A stretch of 56,888 bases of DNA from Mesorhizobium sp. dw_380 (GTDB lineage: Bacteria > Pseudomonadota > Alphaproteobacteria > Rhizobiales > Rhizobiaceae): positions 1 through 56,888 of the forward strand of contig NZ_JAFFIW010000037.1 in assembly GCF_018588885.1 (NCBI RefSeq), read 5' to 3'. Under the pieces are notes generated by a model that worked only from the letters and a program-made list of their open reading frames with translations, was not told the DNA's origin and did not search any database. Within the stretch, counting starts at the first letter, position 1. The number at the start of each line of letters is the position of its first letter. The position numbers and the translations under genes were made by a program. This document shows positions 25,257 through 34,360 of the stretch, one piece after another.

Positions 25257-26644
25257 GCTTGCTCCTCGACCGACAGGGTAATCACCAATCGCGTGCCTTG
25301 CGCTCCGGTCAAGGTCTCGAAATGGCCGCCAATGCTTTCGACCCGCTCCCGCAGGCCGGCGAGCCCCAGCCCCTCGACCCGCGCCGGATCGAAGCCCGGC
25401 CCGCCATCCGACACTTCGACAAAAAGTCTGCCATTTTTCATTCCGGCTCGCACCGCCTGATCCTTGGCACGCCCGTGGCGATAGGCGTTGTTCAGCCCTT
25501 CCTGCACGAAACGGTAGATGCTGATCTTCTCGGAGGCGCCAGGTTCGGGCAAATGCTTTGGCAGCGTGAGCGTCACCGACGTTCCCGTCCGGCGCTCGTG
25601 TTCGTCGACGGCGAGCCGCAATATGTCCGTCGCGGCGGCGCTCTCTATCTGCGGCAGCACGAGGCCGGTGCAGATACCGCGTATTTCGCGCATCGCATCT
25701 TCCAGCGTCTTGCGGATCATCGCCACCTCGGTCGAGCGGCTTTCGCCCCAATTGCCGTCGCCGGAAAATACCGGGCTGTCCATGCGCAGCGCCGCCAGGG
25801 CCACGAGTTGGGCCGGTCCGTCGTGAAGGTCGGCGCCGATCCGGCGCAAATATCTCTCGTTGAGTGCGGTGGCGCGACGCGACGCCCGCTGCACACGCTG
25901 CCGCAAGGCGCTGTTTTGCGTCACCAGGCCCTGCAGCTCCGACACCTGGCGGCGCAGCGCCCCGCGCTGGTCGTCAATGGTGCGGCTGGCGCGCAGGACG
26001 ATGCCCGACAGGAGCAGAAAAGCCGCCAGGGTGGTGCCGGCAACGACCAGCCAGCTCGACAAAAGGGCGGATGCCAGCGTCGCTTTGAAATCGCTGGCGA
26101 CCTCGTAGAATTCGGTGACGGCCACCACGTCGCCGGACCAGGGTTCGCGCACGGGATTGTAGATCTCCAGCAACGGCACGCCCGAAGACCGCTCCTTCTC
26201 TTCGTTGTCATCAAACGTATCGAACTGGGCAGCGACGCTGCCTTGGAAGGCGGAACGCAGGTGGTCGTTCAGATCGAAGCGGCGGCCGATCAAGGCGGCG
26301 TCTTTCGAATAGAGGACGGTGCCGTCGCGGCGCCAGAGCCTGAACGAAACCAGGCGCTTGCCGAGTGCGCCCTGGCCGAGCGTCTCGTCGAGCGCCTGCT
26401 TGACGGAATCGCTGAGCTCCTCGCTCTTGCGCAGGTCGGGCAGCAGCGGCGCGATCACGCTGTCGACATAAAGCGCCGTCGTGGCGGCCGAATTGCGGAT
26501 GACGCCGTCCCGGATCTGCGTCGTCACCCAGGCGCCAACCACCACCATGACGACCAGAAGGCCGAAGCCGCCGGCAACGACGAATTGCAGCGCAAGGGAA
26601 AGCTCGCTCCAACGCCGCGCCAAGTTCTGAAGAATACGAATCAT
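25253..26644 (-). CDS. Membrane sensor histidine kinase (HisKA_3 type)
   Basis: The 463-residue kinase has a transmembrane helix at about 19-42 and a periplasmic sensor domain to about 190. A second helix lies near 196-217, then a coiled coil. The HisKA_3 phospho-acceptor is His274 in IGADLHDGPAQLV, and a C-terminal HATPase ends near VSDGGPGFDP and GLGLAGLRERV. This NarX/DegS-like layout fits the NarL-type partner that overlaps it. The signal sensed is unknown. The start at 26644 gives a natural N-terminus before the first helix. Confidence 0.92.
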   Translation of the reverse strand: MIRILQNLARRWSELSLALQFVVAGGFGLLVVMVVVGAWVTTQIRDGVIRNSAATTALYVDSVIAPLLPDLRKSEELSDSVKQALDETLGQGALGKRLVSFRLWRRDGTVLYSKDAALIGRRFDLNDHLRSAFQGSVAAQFDTFDDNEEKERSSGVPLLEIYNPVREPWSGDVVAVTEFYEVASDFKATLASALLSSWLVVAGTTLAAFLLLSGIVLRASRTIDDQRGALRRQVSELQGLVTQNSALRQRVQRASRRATALNERYLRRIGADLHDGPAQLVALAALRMDSPVFSGDGNWGESRSTEVAMIRKTLEDAMREIRGICTGLVLPQIESAAATDILRLAVDEHERRTGTSVTLTLPKHLPEPGASEKISIYRFVQEGLNNAYRHGRAKDQAVRAGMKNGRLFVEVSDGGPGFDPARVEGLGLAGLRERVESIGGHFETLTGAQGTRLVITLSVEEQA

Positions 26645-26811
26645 GGCCCCCTGACCGCCCTTCTTCGACAGGTGGGCGATGTCGGCACATTGAGCCTCAG
26701 CCTTGCCGTTGCCAAGACCTTCGTTGGAACGACGTCGCTTGACGTCCGCGCGCGCTTCGGAAACAAGTCCGCGATGCAGGCGGCGGGAGCCGCTTCGAGG
26801 GGGACGGGACG

Positions 26812-27150
26812 TTGAGTTTTTCGGGACTGCTGCAGCTTGGCTTTTCGACGGTGATCTTCCTTTTGGCGGCGACTGCCGCCAAGCAATGGGGACTGGCGCC
26901 GAGCCTGGGCAAGATCCTTTTGACGCTGGCGCTCTATTCGCTCGGCAATTTGATCATGCTGCGGCTGATTCGCGAATTCGGCATGTCCGTGTCGTTCAGC
27001 CTCTCGGCGGTCATCCAGCTGGTCTCGGTCAACCTCGTGGCGCTGGTGTTCTTCGGCGAACGCGTCAACGCGCTGCAGGCGACCGGTATCATGCTGGCGA
27101 TCGCCGCAGTGGCGCTGATCACGCTCGGGCCCTATCTGCAAGGGCGTTGA
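26812..27150 (+). CDS. Small four-helix membrane protein, EamA/SMR-like
   Basis: The 112-residue product has four hydrophobic helices and ends in the pattern FFGERVNALQATGIMLAIAAVALITLG. This matches the C-terminal helices of EamA/small multidrug resistance type transporters, which work as dimers. No ATG is available in frame, so I use the TTG at 26812 behind a GAGGGGGACGGGAC purine-rich site. It is followed 28 bp later by the PAP2 gene, probably in one transcript. The transported molecule is unknown; undecaprenyl-phosphate flipping would fit the phosphatase neighbour but is inference. Confidence 0.7.
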   Translation: MSFSGLLQLGFSTVIFLLAATAAKQWGLAPSLGKILLTLALYSLGNLIMLRLIREFGMSVSFSLSAVIQLVSVNLVALVFFGERVNALQATGIMLAIAAVALITLGPYLQGR

Positions 27151-27178
27151 TCGAGATGAAGACAGCGGCACCGGTTCG

Positions 27179-27880
27179 ATGAAAGACACCGCAAGCACCC
27201 TGCTCAACCTGATCGAATTCCCCGTCCTGCTGGCCGGCCTGGTCATCGCCGGCGGGCTGTGGGGCTTTGTGGAGCTGATGGAGGTGGCACGGGCAACGGC
27301 GCCGCACGCCTTCGACACCGAAATCCTGCTTGCTTTCCGCCAGGCGGGGCAACCCGGTGTTCCAGCCGGCCCGCCATGGCTGGAGGGGGCGATGCGCGAC
27401 ATCACCAGCCTCGGCAGCACCAGCGTGCTCGTGCTGATCACGACTGCGACGATCATCTATCTGCTCCTGATCCGAAGGCCGGGGACCGCACTTCTCATCT
27501 TCATCGCCGTGGCCGGTGGCCAGCTTCTGTCGAGCCTGCTGAAAGTCGGCGTCGACCGGCCGCGGCCCGAGCTCGTTTCGCATCTGGTCAACGAGACCTC
27601 GCTTTCCTTCCCGAGCGGCCACGCCATGCTGTCGGCGGTGACCTACCTCACGCTCGGCTCGCTGGCGGCGCGGTTCCTGCATGGCCGGGCGACCAAGGTC
27701 TACGTGCTGTCGCTCGCCGTGCTGACCACGGTGCTGGTCGGCGTCAGCCGGGTCTATCTTGGCGTCCACTGGCCGTCGGATGTGCTGGCCGGCTGGTGTG
27801 CCGGCTTCGCCTGGGCGATGCTGTGCTGGTTGGTGGCGCGGCTTCTGCAGCGGCGCAAGGTGGTGAGCGACGATGCCTGA
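27179..27880 (+). CDS. PAP2-family membrane phosphatase
   Basis: The 233-residue protein has six membrane helices and all three PAP2 signatures. They are KVGVDRPRP near residue 121, PSGHAM near 143 (with the catalytic His) and SRVYLGVHWPSDVLAG near 189. Such enzymes dephosphorylate lipid phosphates, including undecaprenyl pyrophosphate or phosphatidate, at the periplasmic face. The substrate cannot be assigned from sequence. It follows the small EamA/SMR-like gene by 28 bp. Confidence 0.9.
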   Translation: MKDTASTLLNLIEFPVLLAGLVIAGGLWGFVELMEVARATAPHAFDTEILLAFRQAGQPGVPAGPPWLEGAMRDITSLGSTSVLVLITTATIIYLLLIRRPGTALLIFIAVAGGQLLSSLLKVGVDRPRPELVSHLVNETSLSFPSGHAMLSAVTYLTLGSLAARFLHGRATKVYVLSLAVLTTVLVGVSRVYLGVHWPSDVLAGWCAGFAWAMLCWLVARLLQRRKVVSDDA

Positions 27881-28180
27881 TGGGGCGCCTGACGCCCCTC
27901 AGGCTTGCCGTCAGATCAATCTGTTGATCAGGTGCCCGCAGCCCGTCAGCATGAAAACTGCCGACAGCAGGCATGCCCATGTCATCAAGGTCCTGAAAAT
28001 GCTCAACCGCGTTACCCCCTAGCCCAGATTCGAAGCACCCTATCCTGCAATTCCCGGGACGTACCAGAAAGATGAACAAGGCAGCGGCGCTTACGTCTCA
28101 GACATTCATCATGATGCTTGAAACATCACAATGACCGCATTATACGTTATTTCCGCAGACTCAGACATGGGGTCCGGCCG
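27881..28180. other. Intergenic region upstream of the HTH/SulP pair
   Basis: This 300-bp stretch holds no convincing gene; the longest frames lack a ribosome site. It should contain the promoter for the HTH gene. The AT-richer patch around 28100-28160 is the likely place, though no clean -35/-10 pair was resolved. Confidence 0.4.
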
Positions 28181-28459
28181 ATGATCACTGCCGCGCAGAT
28201 GCGTGCCGCAAGGGCCTTGGCCGGTATCGACCAGAAGACACTCGCCGAGCGCGCCGGCGTTTCGCTTCCGACCATCCAGCGCATGGAAGCGAGCGACGGC
28301 GTGGTCAGGGGCGTGGTCGATACGCTGATGAAGGTCATCCAGGCTCTCGACGAGGCCGGGGTGGAGCTGATCGGCGAGAACCAGGCCAGCGAGCGCGGCG
28401 GCAGGGGCGTGCGCCTCAAGCCCGCCGCACCACCAGGCCTCAAAGCTGAGCCGGCATAA
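28181..28459 (+). CDS. Small XRE-type HTH protein paired with SulP
   Basis: The 92-residue protein opens with an XRE-type helix-turn-helix, MRAARALAGIDQKTLAERAGVSLPTIQ (residues 7-33, quoted in part). An IQALDEAGVELIGEN segment and a disordered tail follow. This small family commonly sits next to sulfate-permease genes in rhizobia and probably regulates the transporter. The ATG at 28181 is preferred over an upstream in-frame one at 28118. It ends 67 bp before the SulP start. Confidence 0.8.
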   Translation: MITAAQMRAARALAGIDQKTLAERAGVSLPTIQRMEASDGVVRGVVDTLMKVIQALDEAGVELIGENQASERGGRGVRLKPAAPPGLKAEPA

Positions 28460-28526
28460 GTCGCGACGGCGACCGCCGACAGTCCTGCCGACGATCCCGC
28501 CGCCTTTCATGTGCGGAAGGCAGTCC

Positions 28527-30251
28527 ATGAATCAAGCACGGCAGGCAGTGCATCGACCGGCTCAGAAGTCGGCCCATAAGTCGGCAAGGCCGACATTTTC
28601 CGAACTGTTCACGCCGAAGCTGGTCACCGTCTGGCGCGAGGGCTACACGCCGGCGCATTTCAAGGCCGATGTCGTTGCCGGGCTGACCGTCGCCATCGTT
28701 GCGCTGCCGCTGTCGATGGCGATCGCGATCGCATCGGGCGTGAGCCCGGAGCGCGGCCTCTATACCTCCATCGTCGGCGGCTTCATCATCTCGGCGTTCG
28801 GCGGCAGCCGCTTTCAGATCGGTGGGCCGGCCGGCGCCTTCATCGTGCTGGTGGCTGCCACGGTGGCGCGCGTCGGCGTCGATGGCCTGCTGCTGGCGAC
28901 GATGATGGCCGGTGTGTTCCTGCTTGCCATCGGCTATCTCCGGCTCGGCACCTACATCAAGTTCATTCCCTATCCGGTCACCGTCGGCTTCACCGCCGGC
29001 ATTGCCGTCATCATCTTCTCCGGCCAGATCGTCGAACTGTTCGGCTTGACCTTGCCGGGCAAGGAACCCGGACCGTTCGTGCCGAAGCTGATCGCGCTTG
29101 GCGAAGCGGCCGGCACGATCAACCCCGCGGCGACCTTCGTGGCGGTGCTGACCATCGCCACCATCGCCTTCCTGAAGCGCTGGCGGCCGAAATGGCCAGC
29201 GATGCTGATCGCCATCGCGCTCGCTTCGCTCGTCGTGGCGCTGTTTGCGCTGCCGGCCGAGACGATCGGGACGCGCTATGGCGGCATCCCGCGCAGCCTG
29301 CAATGGCCTGGTCTGCCGCCGGTCAGCCCCGGCAGGATGATCGAGGTTTTGCCGGACGCTGTCGCCTTCGCGCTGCTCGGCGCGATCGAATCGCTGCTGT
29401 CGGCCGTGGTCGCCGACGGCATGACCGGCCGGCGGCACCGGTCCAATTGCGAGCTGGTGGCGCAGGGCTTCGCCAACATCGCCTCCGCCCTGTTCGGCGG
29501 CATCTGCGCCACCGGCACCATCGCCCGCACCGCGACCAATGTGCGGGCCGGCGCGCACGGGCCGGTCTCGGGCATGGTGCATTCGGCGATCCTGCTCGTG
29601 CTGATGCTGGTGGCGGCGCCGCTCGCCAGCTATATCCCGCTCGCAGCCCTTGCCGGCGTGCTGGCGGTGGTTTGCTGGAACATGTTCGAGAAACAGGCCT
29701 TCGCCACGTTGCTGCGCGCTTCGCGCGGCGATGCGCTGGTGCTGATGGCGACCTTCCTGATCGTCGTCTTCCGCGACCTGACCGAAGGCATCGTCGTCGG
29801 CTTCGCGCTGGGCTCGATCCTGTTCATCGATCGCATGGCCAAGTCGATCGCGGTCGAGGCGGATCTGGTGCAGGACGACGTCGCCGACAGCGTCAATCCC
29901 GCCGGCGCCTACGATTCCAGCGAGGCTGTTGACGCCGAGACCATCGTCTACCGCATCTCGGGTGCTTTCTTCTTCGGCGCCGCCTCCACCGTCGGCAGCG
30001 TGCTCGACCGCATCGCCGACCAGCGCCGCAACTTCATCCTCGACTGTTCCGCCGTGCCGCTCTTCGATTCGACGGCGGCCAATGTCATCGAAAGCGCCGC
30101 GCACAAGGCGAGGCGCGCCGGCGTCCGCTTCATCATAGCGGGTGCGTCGCCGCAGATACGGCGCATGCTGATCAACCATGGCGTCAAGCGGCCGCTGGTG
30201 ACCTACGCCGCCTCGATCCGCGACGCGCGAGCGCAACTGGCGGGGAACTGA
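28527..30251 (+). CDS. SulP-family inorganic anion transporter with STAS domain
   Basis: The 574-residue transporter has the SulP core of about twelve helices. It starts after DVVAGLTVAIVALPLSMAIAIASG (near residue 45, a family signature, quoted in part) and includes GGPAGAFIVLVA near 105. A C-terminal STAS domain spans about 450-560, with FFFGAA and IIAGASPQIRRML. It likely imports sulfate, bicarbonate or another anion across the inner membrane; the substrate is not fixed by sequence. GGAAGG lies before the ATG at 28527; an ATG six codons earlier is possible. Confidence 0.9.
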   Translation: MNQARQAVHRPAQKSAHKSARPTFSELFTPKLVTVWREGYTPAHFKADVVAGLTVAIVALPLSMAIAIASGVSPERGLYTSIVGGFIISAFGGSRFQIGGPAGAFIVLVAATVARVGVDGLLLATMMAGVFLLAIGYLRLGTYIKFIPYPVTVGFTAGIAVIIFSGQIVELFGLTLPGKEPGPFVPKLIALGEAAGTINPAATFVAVLTIATIAFLKRWRPKWPAMLIAIALASLVVALFALPAETIGTRYGGIPRSLQWPGLPPVSPGRMIEVLPDAVAFALLGAIESLLSAVVADGMTGRRHRSNCELVAQGFANIASALFGGICATGTIARTATNVRAGAHGPVSGMVHSAILLVLMLVAAPLASYIPLAALAGVLAVVCWNMFEKQAFATLLRASRGDALVLMATFLIVVFRDLTEGIVVGFALGSILFIDRMAKSIAVEADLVQDDVADSVNPAGAYDSSEAVDAETIVYRISGAFFFGAASTVGSVLDRIADQRRNFILDCSAVPLFDSTAANVIESAAHKARRAGVRFIIAGASPQIRRMLINHGVKRPLVTYAASIRDARAQLAGN

Positions 30252-30307
30252 GAGGCAAACACATATCGCGCCCAGCTTCAATCAGGAGGAAGAGAGCGGC
30301 CGCGTCT

Positions 30308-30952
30308 TTATCGGTTGAGCGATCCTGGACCGCTGACGAACGGGCTATCCCTGACATAAAAGCGAAGCAGCCGGTCGGCATCCTTCGAAATGCCGATCCT
30401 GATGCCCTGCCCGATCTCGCCGGGTTCTTGGGCATCGCCTGCGGGCCCGTGGTCATCGCGTGCGAGCCCGGGATCATCGCGCGCGAGCCATAAAGGCCCT
30501 TCGCGGCAAAGGTCGAGCCCATCGAGCGAACGATCGATCCGCAACGCCGCAGCCAACCTTCCCGGCCCGCGCGCCAGGTCGCGCAAACGCTCGACACCGC
30601 GGTTCTGCCGCATGATCGCGATGCCTTCGAGCGGCTCGAGAGCCCGGATCAGGACGCCGGTGCCGATCCCTGGCGTCTCGCTCGAGACGTTCAGCATGGT
30701 GGAGACGCCGTAGGCGAGATAGACATAGGCGTGGCCGCGCTCGAGGAACAGCGAACGATTGCGCGGGGTCATCCCCCGATAGCCGTGCCCGGCGGCGTCG
30801 CCGACGACATAGGCTTCGGTCTCGACAATGCGGCCGCTGACCCTGCCTTCCGGCAAGTCGCGCACCACCACCTTGCCGATGAGAGTGCGGGCGAGAGCTG
30901 CCGTATCGGTCGGCAGTTCCGAGCGAGGGATCGGGCTGCGGGTCATCGTCAT
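30308..30952 (-). CDS. 3-methyladenine (alkyladenine) DNA glycosylase, Aag family
   Basis: The 214-residue enzyme removes alkylated purines from DNA. Family landmarks are LARTLIGKVVV near residue 20, GRIVETEAYVVGDAAGH near 40, and RNRSLFLERGHAYVYLAYG near 64-82 with MLNVSSE following. GVLIRALEP comes next, then ARGPGRLAAAL. Residues about 154-180 are an unusual heptad-like insert, LARDDPG-LARDDHG-PAGDAQE, encoded by a matching DNA repeat. The ATG at 30952 is chosen; MTRS at 30946 is an alternative. The neighbouring NTF2-like gene is 13 bp upstream. Confidence 0.9.
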   Translation of the reverse strand: MTMTRSPIPRSELPTDTAALARTLIGKVVVRDLPEGRVSGRIVETEAYVVGDAAGHGYRGMTPRNRSLFLERGHAYVYLAYGVSTMLNVSSETPGIGTGVLIRALEPLEGIAIMRQNRGVERLRDLARGPGRLAAALRIDRSLDGLDLCREGPLWLARDDPGLARDDHGPAGDAQEPGEIGQGIRIGISKDADRLLRFYVRDSPFVSGPGSLNR

Positions 30953-30965
30953 GGCGGGCAGGGTC

Positions 30966-31346
30966 TCACGGCATCCGCTCGACCCATTGCGCGCGCGAGG
31001 GCCCCGGCTCGAACGGCTCGCCAAAATACTGGGTCTCGCGCGCCACCTTGCCGTCGAGGAACTCCATGATGCTGACGGTGTAGGACGGCCGCCCGTCATA
31101 GGTCAGGACATATTCGCTGACCCAGAGGTCATCCCTGCCGGTGATGCGCCGCACCGCGAAACGCTTGCGGTTCGGCTGCGCAGCGCGGGACGCCTGGATG
31201 TTGCGCCGTCCGCGGATGCGCTCGCCCGATTGCGGATAGTCGAGCACCGCATCCTCACGGTAGATCTGGTGTTCCGCTTCGAGATCTCCGGCATCGGAGG
31301 CCGCCCAGTGGTGGTCCAAGGCGGCGCGAATGTCCGCGTCTTCCAT
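30966..31346 (-). CDS. NTF2-like (SnoaL-type) protein
   Basis: The 126-residue protein has the short alpha+beta-barrel pattern of the NTF2/SnoaL superfamily. IRAALDHHWAASDAGDLEAE is at the start, YREDAVLDYPQSGERIRGR follows, and it ends SIMEFLDGKVARETQYFGEPFE. Members are small-molecule binding proteins or enzymes, so no specific role follows. It lies 13 bp upstream of the glycosylase gene, same strand, so the two may be co-transcribed. Confidence 0.8.
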   Translation of the reverse strand: MEDADIRAALDHHWAASDAGDLEAEHQIYREDAVLDYPQSGERIRGRRNIQASRAAQPNRKRFAVRRITGRDDLWVSEYVLTYDGRPSYTVSIMEFLDGKVARETQYFGEPFEPGPSRAQWVERMP

Positions 31347-31440
31347 ATCAAGTCTCGTTGGCCATCAGCGTGATGTGAGATTCGCCGGAGCGACATCGAG
31401 CGGCATGCGATTAATGTCCACTGTTGGAATGCGCGACATT

Positions 31441-32361
31441 CTACGAAAACTCGGCCTTGTGTGAGACGTCCTCGCCACAACGCATGAAATCAATGAAAGC
31501 CCTGAATGCCGCCGAAAGGAGGCGTCCGCTCGGATAATAGAGGTAGAATCCCGGCGATGGAGGACACCAATCCTCCAAGACCCGCACCAGACGCCCTTGT
31601 GCCAGTTCCTGCTTCACGTTGCTTTCAAGCGTGCAGGCCAGCCCCATCCCGGCAAGTGCCGCCTGCACCGTGAGCCCGGCATCATTCATTGTCAGAGGAC
31701 CAGATACTTCAACGTCTACCTGTTCCCCCGCCTTGCGGAACGGCCAGCGATACAGCACGCCGGACTCGGTCCACCGGTAGTTTATGCATGCATGCCCGGC
31801 CAAGTCCTTCGGTGCGACCGGTATGGGATTGAGTTCGAAATAAGCAGGTGATCCGACGATGGCGGTGCGAAAGTCCGGTGTCACCCGAGCCGCAATCATG
31901 TCCTGATGCAATAACCCGCCCGGACGAACCCCTGCGTCGTAGCCGCTGCCCACAATATCGGAAAGCTGGTCCTCGACGGTCAGCTCAACATGGATGGCGG
32001 GGTAGGCTGCCGCGAAGGCCGGAAGTTTCGAAGCGACCAGTACCTCGGCTGCGACACGTGGCAAGTTCAGGCGAATGGTTCCCGCCGGGCGCTCGTGATA
32101 AACGCTCAAGCCGTCGACGGCATCCTTGATCTCGGCAAATGCCGCGGGCAGCCGGGCGAACAACGTTCGTCCGGCATCGGTCAGGGAGACGCTGCGCGTT
32201 GTGCGGTTGAGCAGCCTTGTACCGACGCGCTCCTCCAGAGCGCGGATCGTATGGCTCAAGGCGGAACGGGACAGGCCCAGCCTCGAAGCCGCTCGGACGA
32301 AACTCTGCGTCTCGGCCACCGAGACAAACGCGGTTAGCTCAGCAAAGTCACTTCCTCTCAT
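31441..32361 (-). CDS. LysR-family transcriptional regulator
   Basis: The 306-residue protein has a winged HTH (residues about 6-62, FVRAASRLGLSRSALSHTIR) and a C-terminal periplasmic-binding-type effector domain. Motifs such as PRVAAEVLVASKLPAF and GYDAGVRPGG fit the family. It is divergent from the SDR gene at 32464 with a 102-bp shared region, the usual arrangement of a LysR regulator and its target. The effector is unknown. Confidence 0.9.
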   Translation of the reverse strand: MRGSDFAELTAFVSVAETQSFVRAASRLGLSRSALSHTIRALEERVGTRLLNRTTRSVSLTDAGRTLFARLPAAFAEIKDAVDGLSVYHERPAGTIRLNLPRVAAEVLVASKLPAFAAAYPAIHVELTVEDQLSDIVGSGYDAGVRPGGLLHQDMIAARVTPDFRTAIVGSPAYFELNPIPVAPKDLAGHACINYRWTESGVLYRWPFRKAGEQVDVEVSGPLTMNDAGLTVQAALAGMGLACTLESNVKQELAQGRLVRVLEDWCPPSPGFYLYYPSGRLLSAAFRAFIDFMRCGEDVSHKAEFS

Positions 32362-32463
32362 GATTGTTGCCTTTTACTCAACAAGACATGCCGGTTATAG
32401 CTCATTTTCCAACCTATCCGCTCCTGATACGTTGATGCAAACGCAAAACAGGAGCTGGTGAAT

Positions 32464-33264
32464 ATGCTGAAGGATTTGCAGGGCAAGACGATCCTGCGGA
32501 ACGATCCGGAACGTTTCGTGGGCAGGGTAGCGCTGGTTGTGGGTGCGGGAAGCGGGATCGGCAAGGCTACCGCTCTTGCATTCGGGCGCCAAGGTGCTTC
32601 GGTTGCCCTGGTTGGAAGACGCGTGCCGGAACTTGAGGCGGTAGCGAGGCAAATCGCGGAGACGGGCGGCACGGCAATGGTTGCGTCAGCCGACGTCACT
32701 CAAGAGCGCGCTGTAGAGAAAATGATTGCCGCTGTCGTGGAAGAATTTGGACGGCTGGATATCGCCTTCAACAATGCAGGCATCACGGCCTACAAGCCTA
32801 TCGAGGATCTGACGGCGGATGACGTCGATCAGGTCCTTGCGACCAACGTCAAGGGTGTCTGGTTTCTTGCGAAGCACGAGGTTGCCCAGATGCGCAAGCA
32901 AGGCCACGGCGGGTCGATCGTGAACACTTCCTCGGTGGCCGCGACTGGCGGCAACGTCAACCTTTCGATCTATGCCGCTAGTAAGGGCGCGCTGGATGCC
33001 ATGGTTCGCGCATTGGCGCTCGAGATCGGCCGTGACGGCATTCGCATAAACAATGTCAGTCCGGGCGTTATCGACACACCGATGACCAGCGTGCTGCCAC
33101 CCGAGGTGGTCGCCGCGATCGGCGCGCACGCCGCACTCGGTCGTATCGGACAACCGGACGATATTGCCGGCGCCGTCACTTGGCTAAGCAGCCCGGAGGC
33201 GGCTTTCGTTACGGGCCAGAGCATCCTGGTGGATGGAGGCTACAATATCGGCGGTATGCGGTGA
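32464..33264 (+). CDS. Short-chain dehydrogenase/reductase
   Basis: The 266-residue classical SDR has the NAD(P)-binding GAGSGIGKA near residue 27, NNAG near 102, catalytic Ser in NTSSVA near 154, and YAASK near 168. The C-terminal motif is a typical SPGVIDTPM followed by DGGY near the end. The substrate is unknown. GGAG lies nine bases before the ATG at 32464; a GTG two codons earlier would be too close. Divergence from the LysR gene suggests that the regulator controls it. Confidence 0.93.
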   Translation: MLKDLQGKTILRNDPERFVGRVALVVGAGSGIGKATALAFGRQGASVALVGRRVPELEAVARQIAETGGTAMVASADVTQERAVEKMIAAVVEEFGRLDIAFNNAGITAYKPIEDLTADDVDQVLATNVKGVWFLAKHEVAQMRKQGHGGSIVNTSSVAATGGNVNLSIYAASKGALDAMVRALALEIGRDGIRINNVSPGVIDTPMTSVLPPEVVAAIGAHAALGRIGQPDDIAGAVTWLSSPEAAFVTGQSILVDGGYNIGGMR

Positions 33265-33385
33265 TGGACGCCTGCATCGAGCAGATGTGACGATTTGCCA
33301 GGCCGTCCTCGATGATAGAGGCCGGCCCAAGGTTGTTGAGGTTGCTCAAGGTCTCGCCGACCAGCCGATGGCATCGGTCATGGGT

Positions 33386-34246
33386 TCAGTCGAGCTTCAA
33401 CGCCGCCACCTCGCCTTCGCTCATCAGCGGCACATAGAGGATCGACTTGCCGTCCGTGCCGATGTCGGCACTGCCAGGCTTGAAATGCGCCACCGCTTCC
33501 GGCGTGCCGCCGGCCTTGTACCGGTAGAGCGTGCCGGTCATGTAGGCGGTAGCATAGATGGTGTCGCCGATGGCGATGACGCCGTCGAGGTCGGCGAATC
33601 TCTGCGCGCCGGGCAGCGGCGAAACCGCCTTGCTGGCGAGGTCGACGGCCAGCAGCCCGCCCGGCTCGGCCGTGCTGAAGTCGGGCTTGATGCCCTTGCC
33701 CCAGGAGGCGACGATCAGCCTGTTGCCATCGGCGAAGACGCCGTTGGGGGAAGCCAGCAATGCGTCCCTGACGAACAGCTCCGGCCTGTCGCCGTCGATG
33801 CGGTAGATCGTGTCGGCCAGCATGTCGGTGACATAGACATTGCCGGCTTGGTCCGAGGTCATGTCGTTCAGGAAGACGGCATCCGGCACCGCGATGCTGG
33901 CGAGGAGCTTACCGCTAGCGAGATCGACGACGCGGACCTTGGTGATGTCGGCGACATAGAGCTTGCCGCCCGCTATCGCCATGCCCTTGGGCGCGTCCAT
34001 GCCGTCGGTCCAGTGCTGGGTCACCATCTTGCCGTCCATGGACAGCACGCTGAGATAGCCGTTGCCGTCGGCAACGCCCGGATTGCCTGATATGTTGGAG
34101 ACGATGACGCGATTGTTGGCGGCGTCGAACAACGCTGACTCCGGCTGTTCGAGGCCGGTGGCGCGCCAGAGCTCGCCGGCCTGGACGGCGGGCGCCGTCG
34201 CGCTGCAGATGGCGACGATAAAGGCTGAGGTGACGAGGCGTTTCAT
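33386..34246 (-). CDS. Exported SMP-30/gluconolactonase-like beta-propeller
   Basis: The 286-residue product has a signal peptide (residues 1-23, ending AVQA) and a propeller built from repeats of the kind NRVIVSNISG, GKLYVADITKVRVVDLASG and GNVYVTDMLADTIYRID. The fold suggests lactonase or ligand-binding activity in the periplasm, but the substrate is unknown. It is divergent from the HTH gene at 34361, with an operator-like GTATCG-N5-CGATAC between them. It is therefore a likely target of that regulator. Confidence 0.78.
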   Translation of the reverse strand: MKRLVTSAFIVAICSATAPAVQAGELWRATGLEQPESALFDAANNRVIVSNISGNPGVADGNGYLSVLSMDGKMVTQHWTDGMDAPKGMAIAGGKLYVADITKVRVVDLASGKLLASIAVPDAVFLNDMTSDQAGNVYVTDMLADTIYRIDGDRPELFVRDALLASPNGVFADGNRLIVASWGKGIKPDFSTAEPGGLLAVDLASKAVSPLPGAQRFADLDGVIAIGDTIYATAYMTGTLYRYKAGGTPEAVAHFKPGSADIGTDGKSILYVPLMSEGEVAALKLD

Positions 34247-34286
34247 GGCGGTTCTCCTGTAGTGACAGGCGGAGAGCTAGGATTTT

Positions 34287-34334
34287 CGATACTTTTCGGG
34301 AAGACCGATTAACGCTAGTATCGAATATCGATAC
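34287..34334. promoter_or_regulatory. Probable operator GTATCG-N5-CGATAC with an extra half-site
   Basis: A perfect inverted repeat GTATCG (34318-34323) and CGATAC (34329-34334) is spaced by five bases. A further CGATAC half-site is at 34287-34292. All lie between the divergent SMP-30-like gene and the HTH regulator gene, 27-60 bp before the latter. This is the expected position for autoregulation and joint control. Confidence 0.55.
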
Positions 34335-34360
34335 GAAACTGCCGATAAGAGGTGCATGCC

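Noticed and set aside
32362..32463. LysR operator of the T-N11-A type between the LysR and SDR genes
   Set aside because: Several weak matches are possible in this AT-richer DNA and none has clear dyad symmetry, so no site is claimed.
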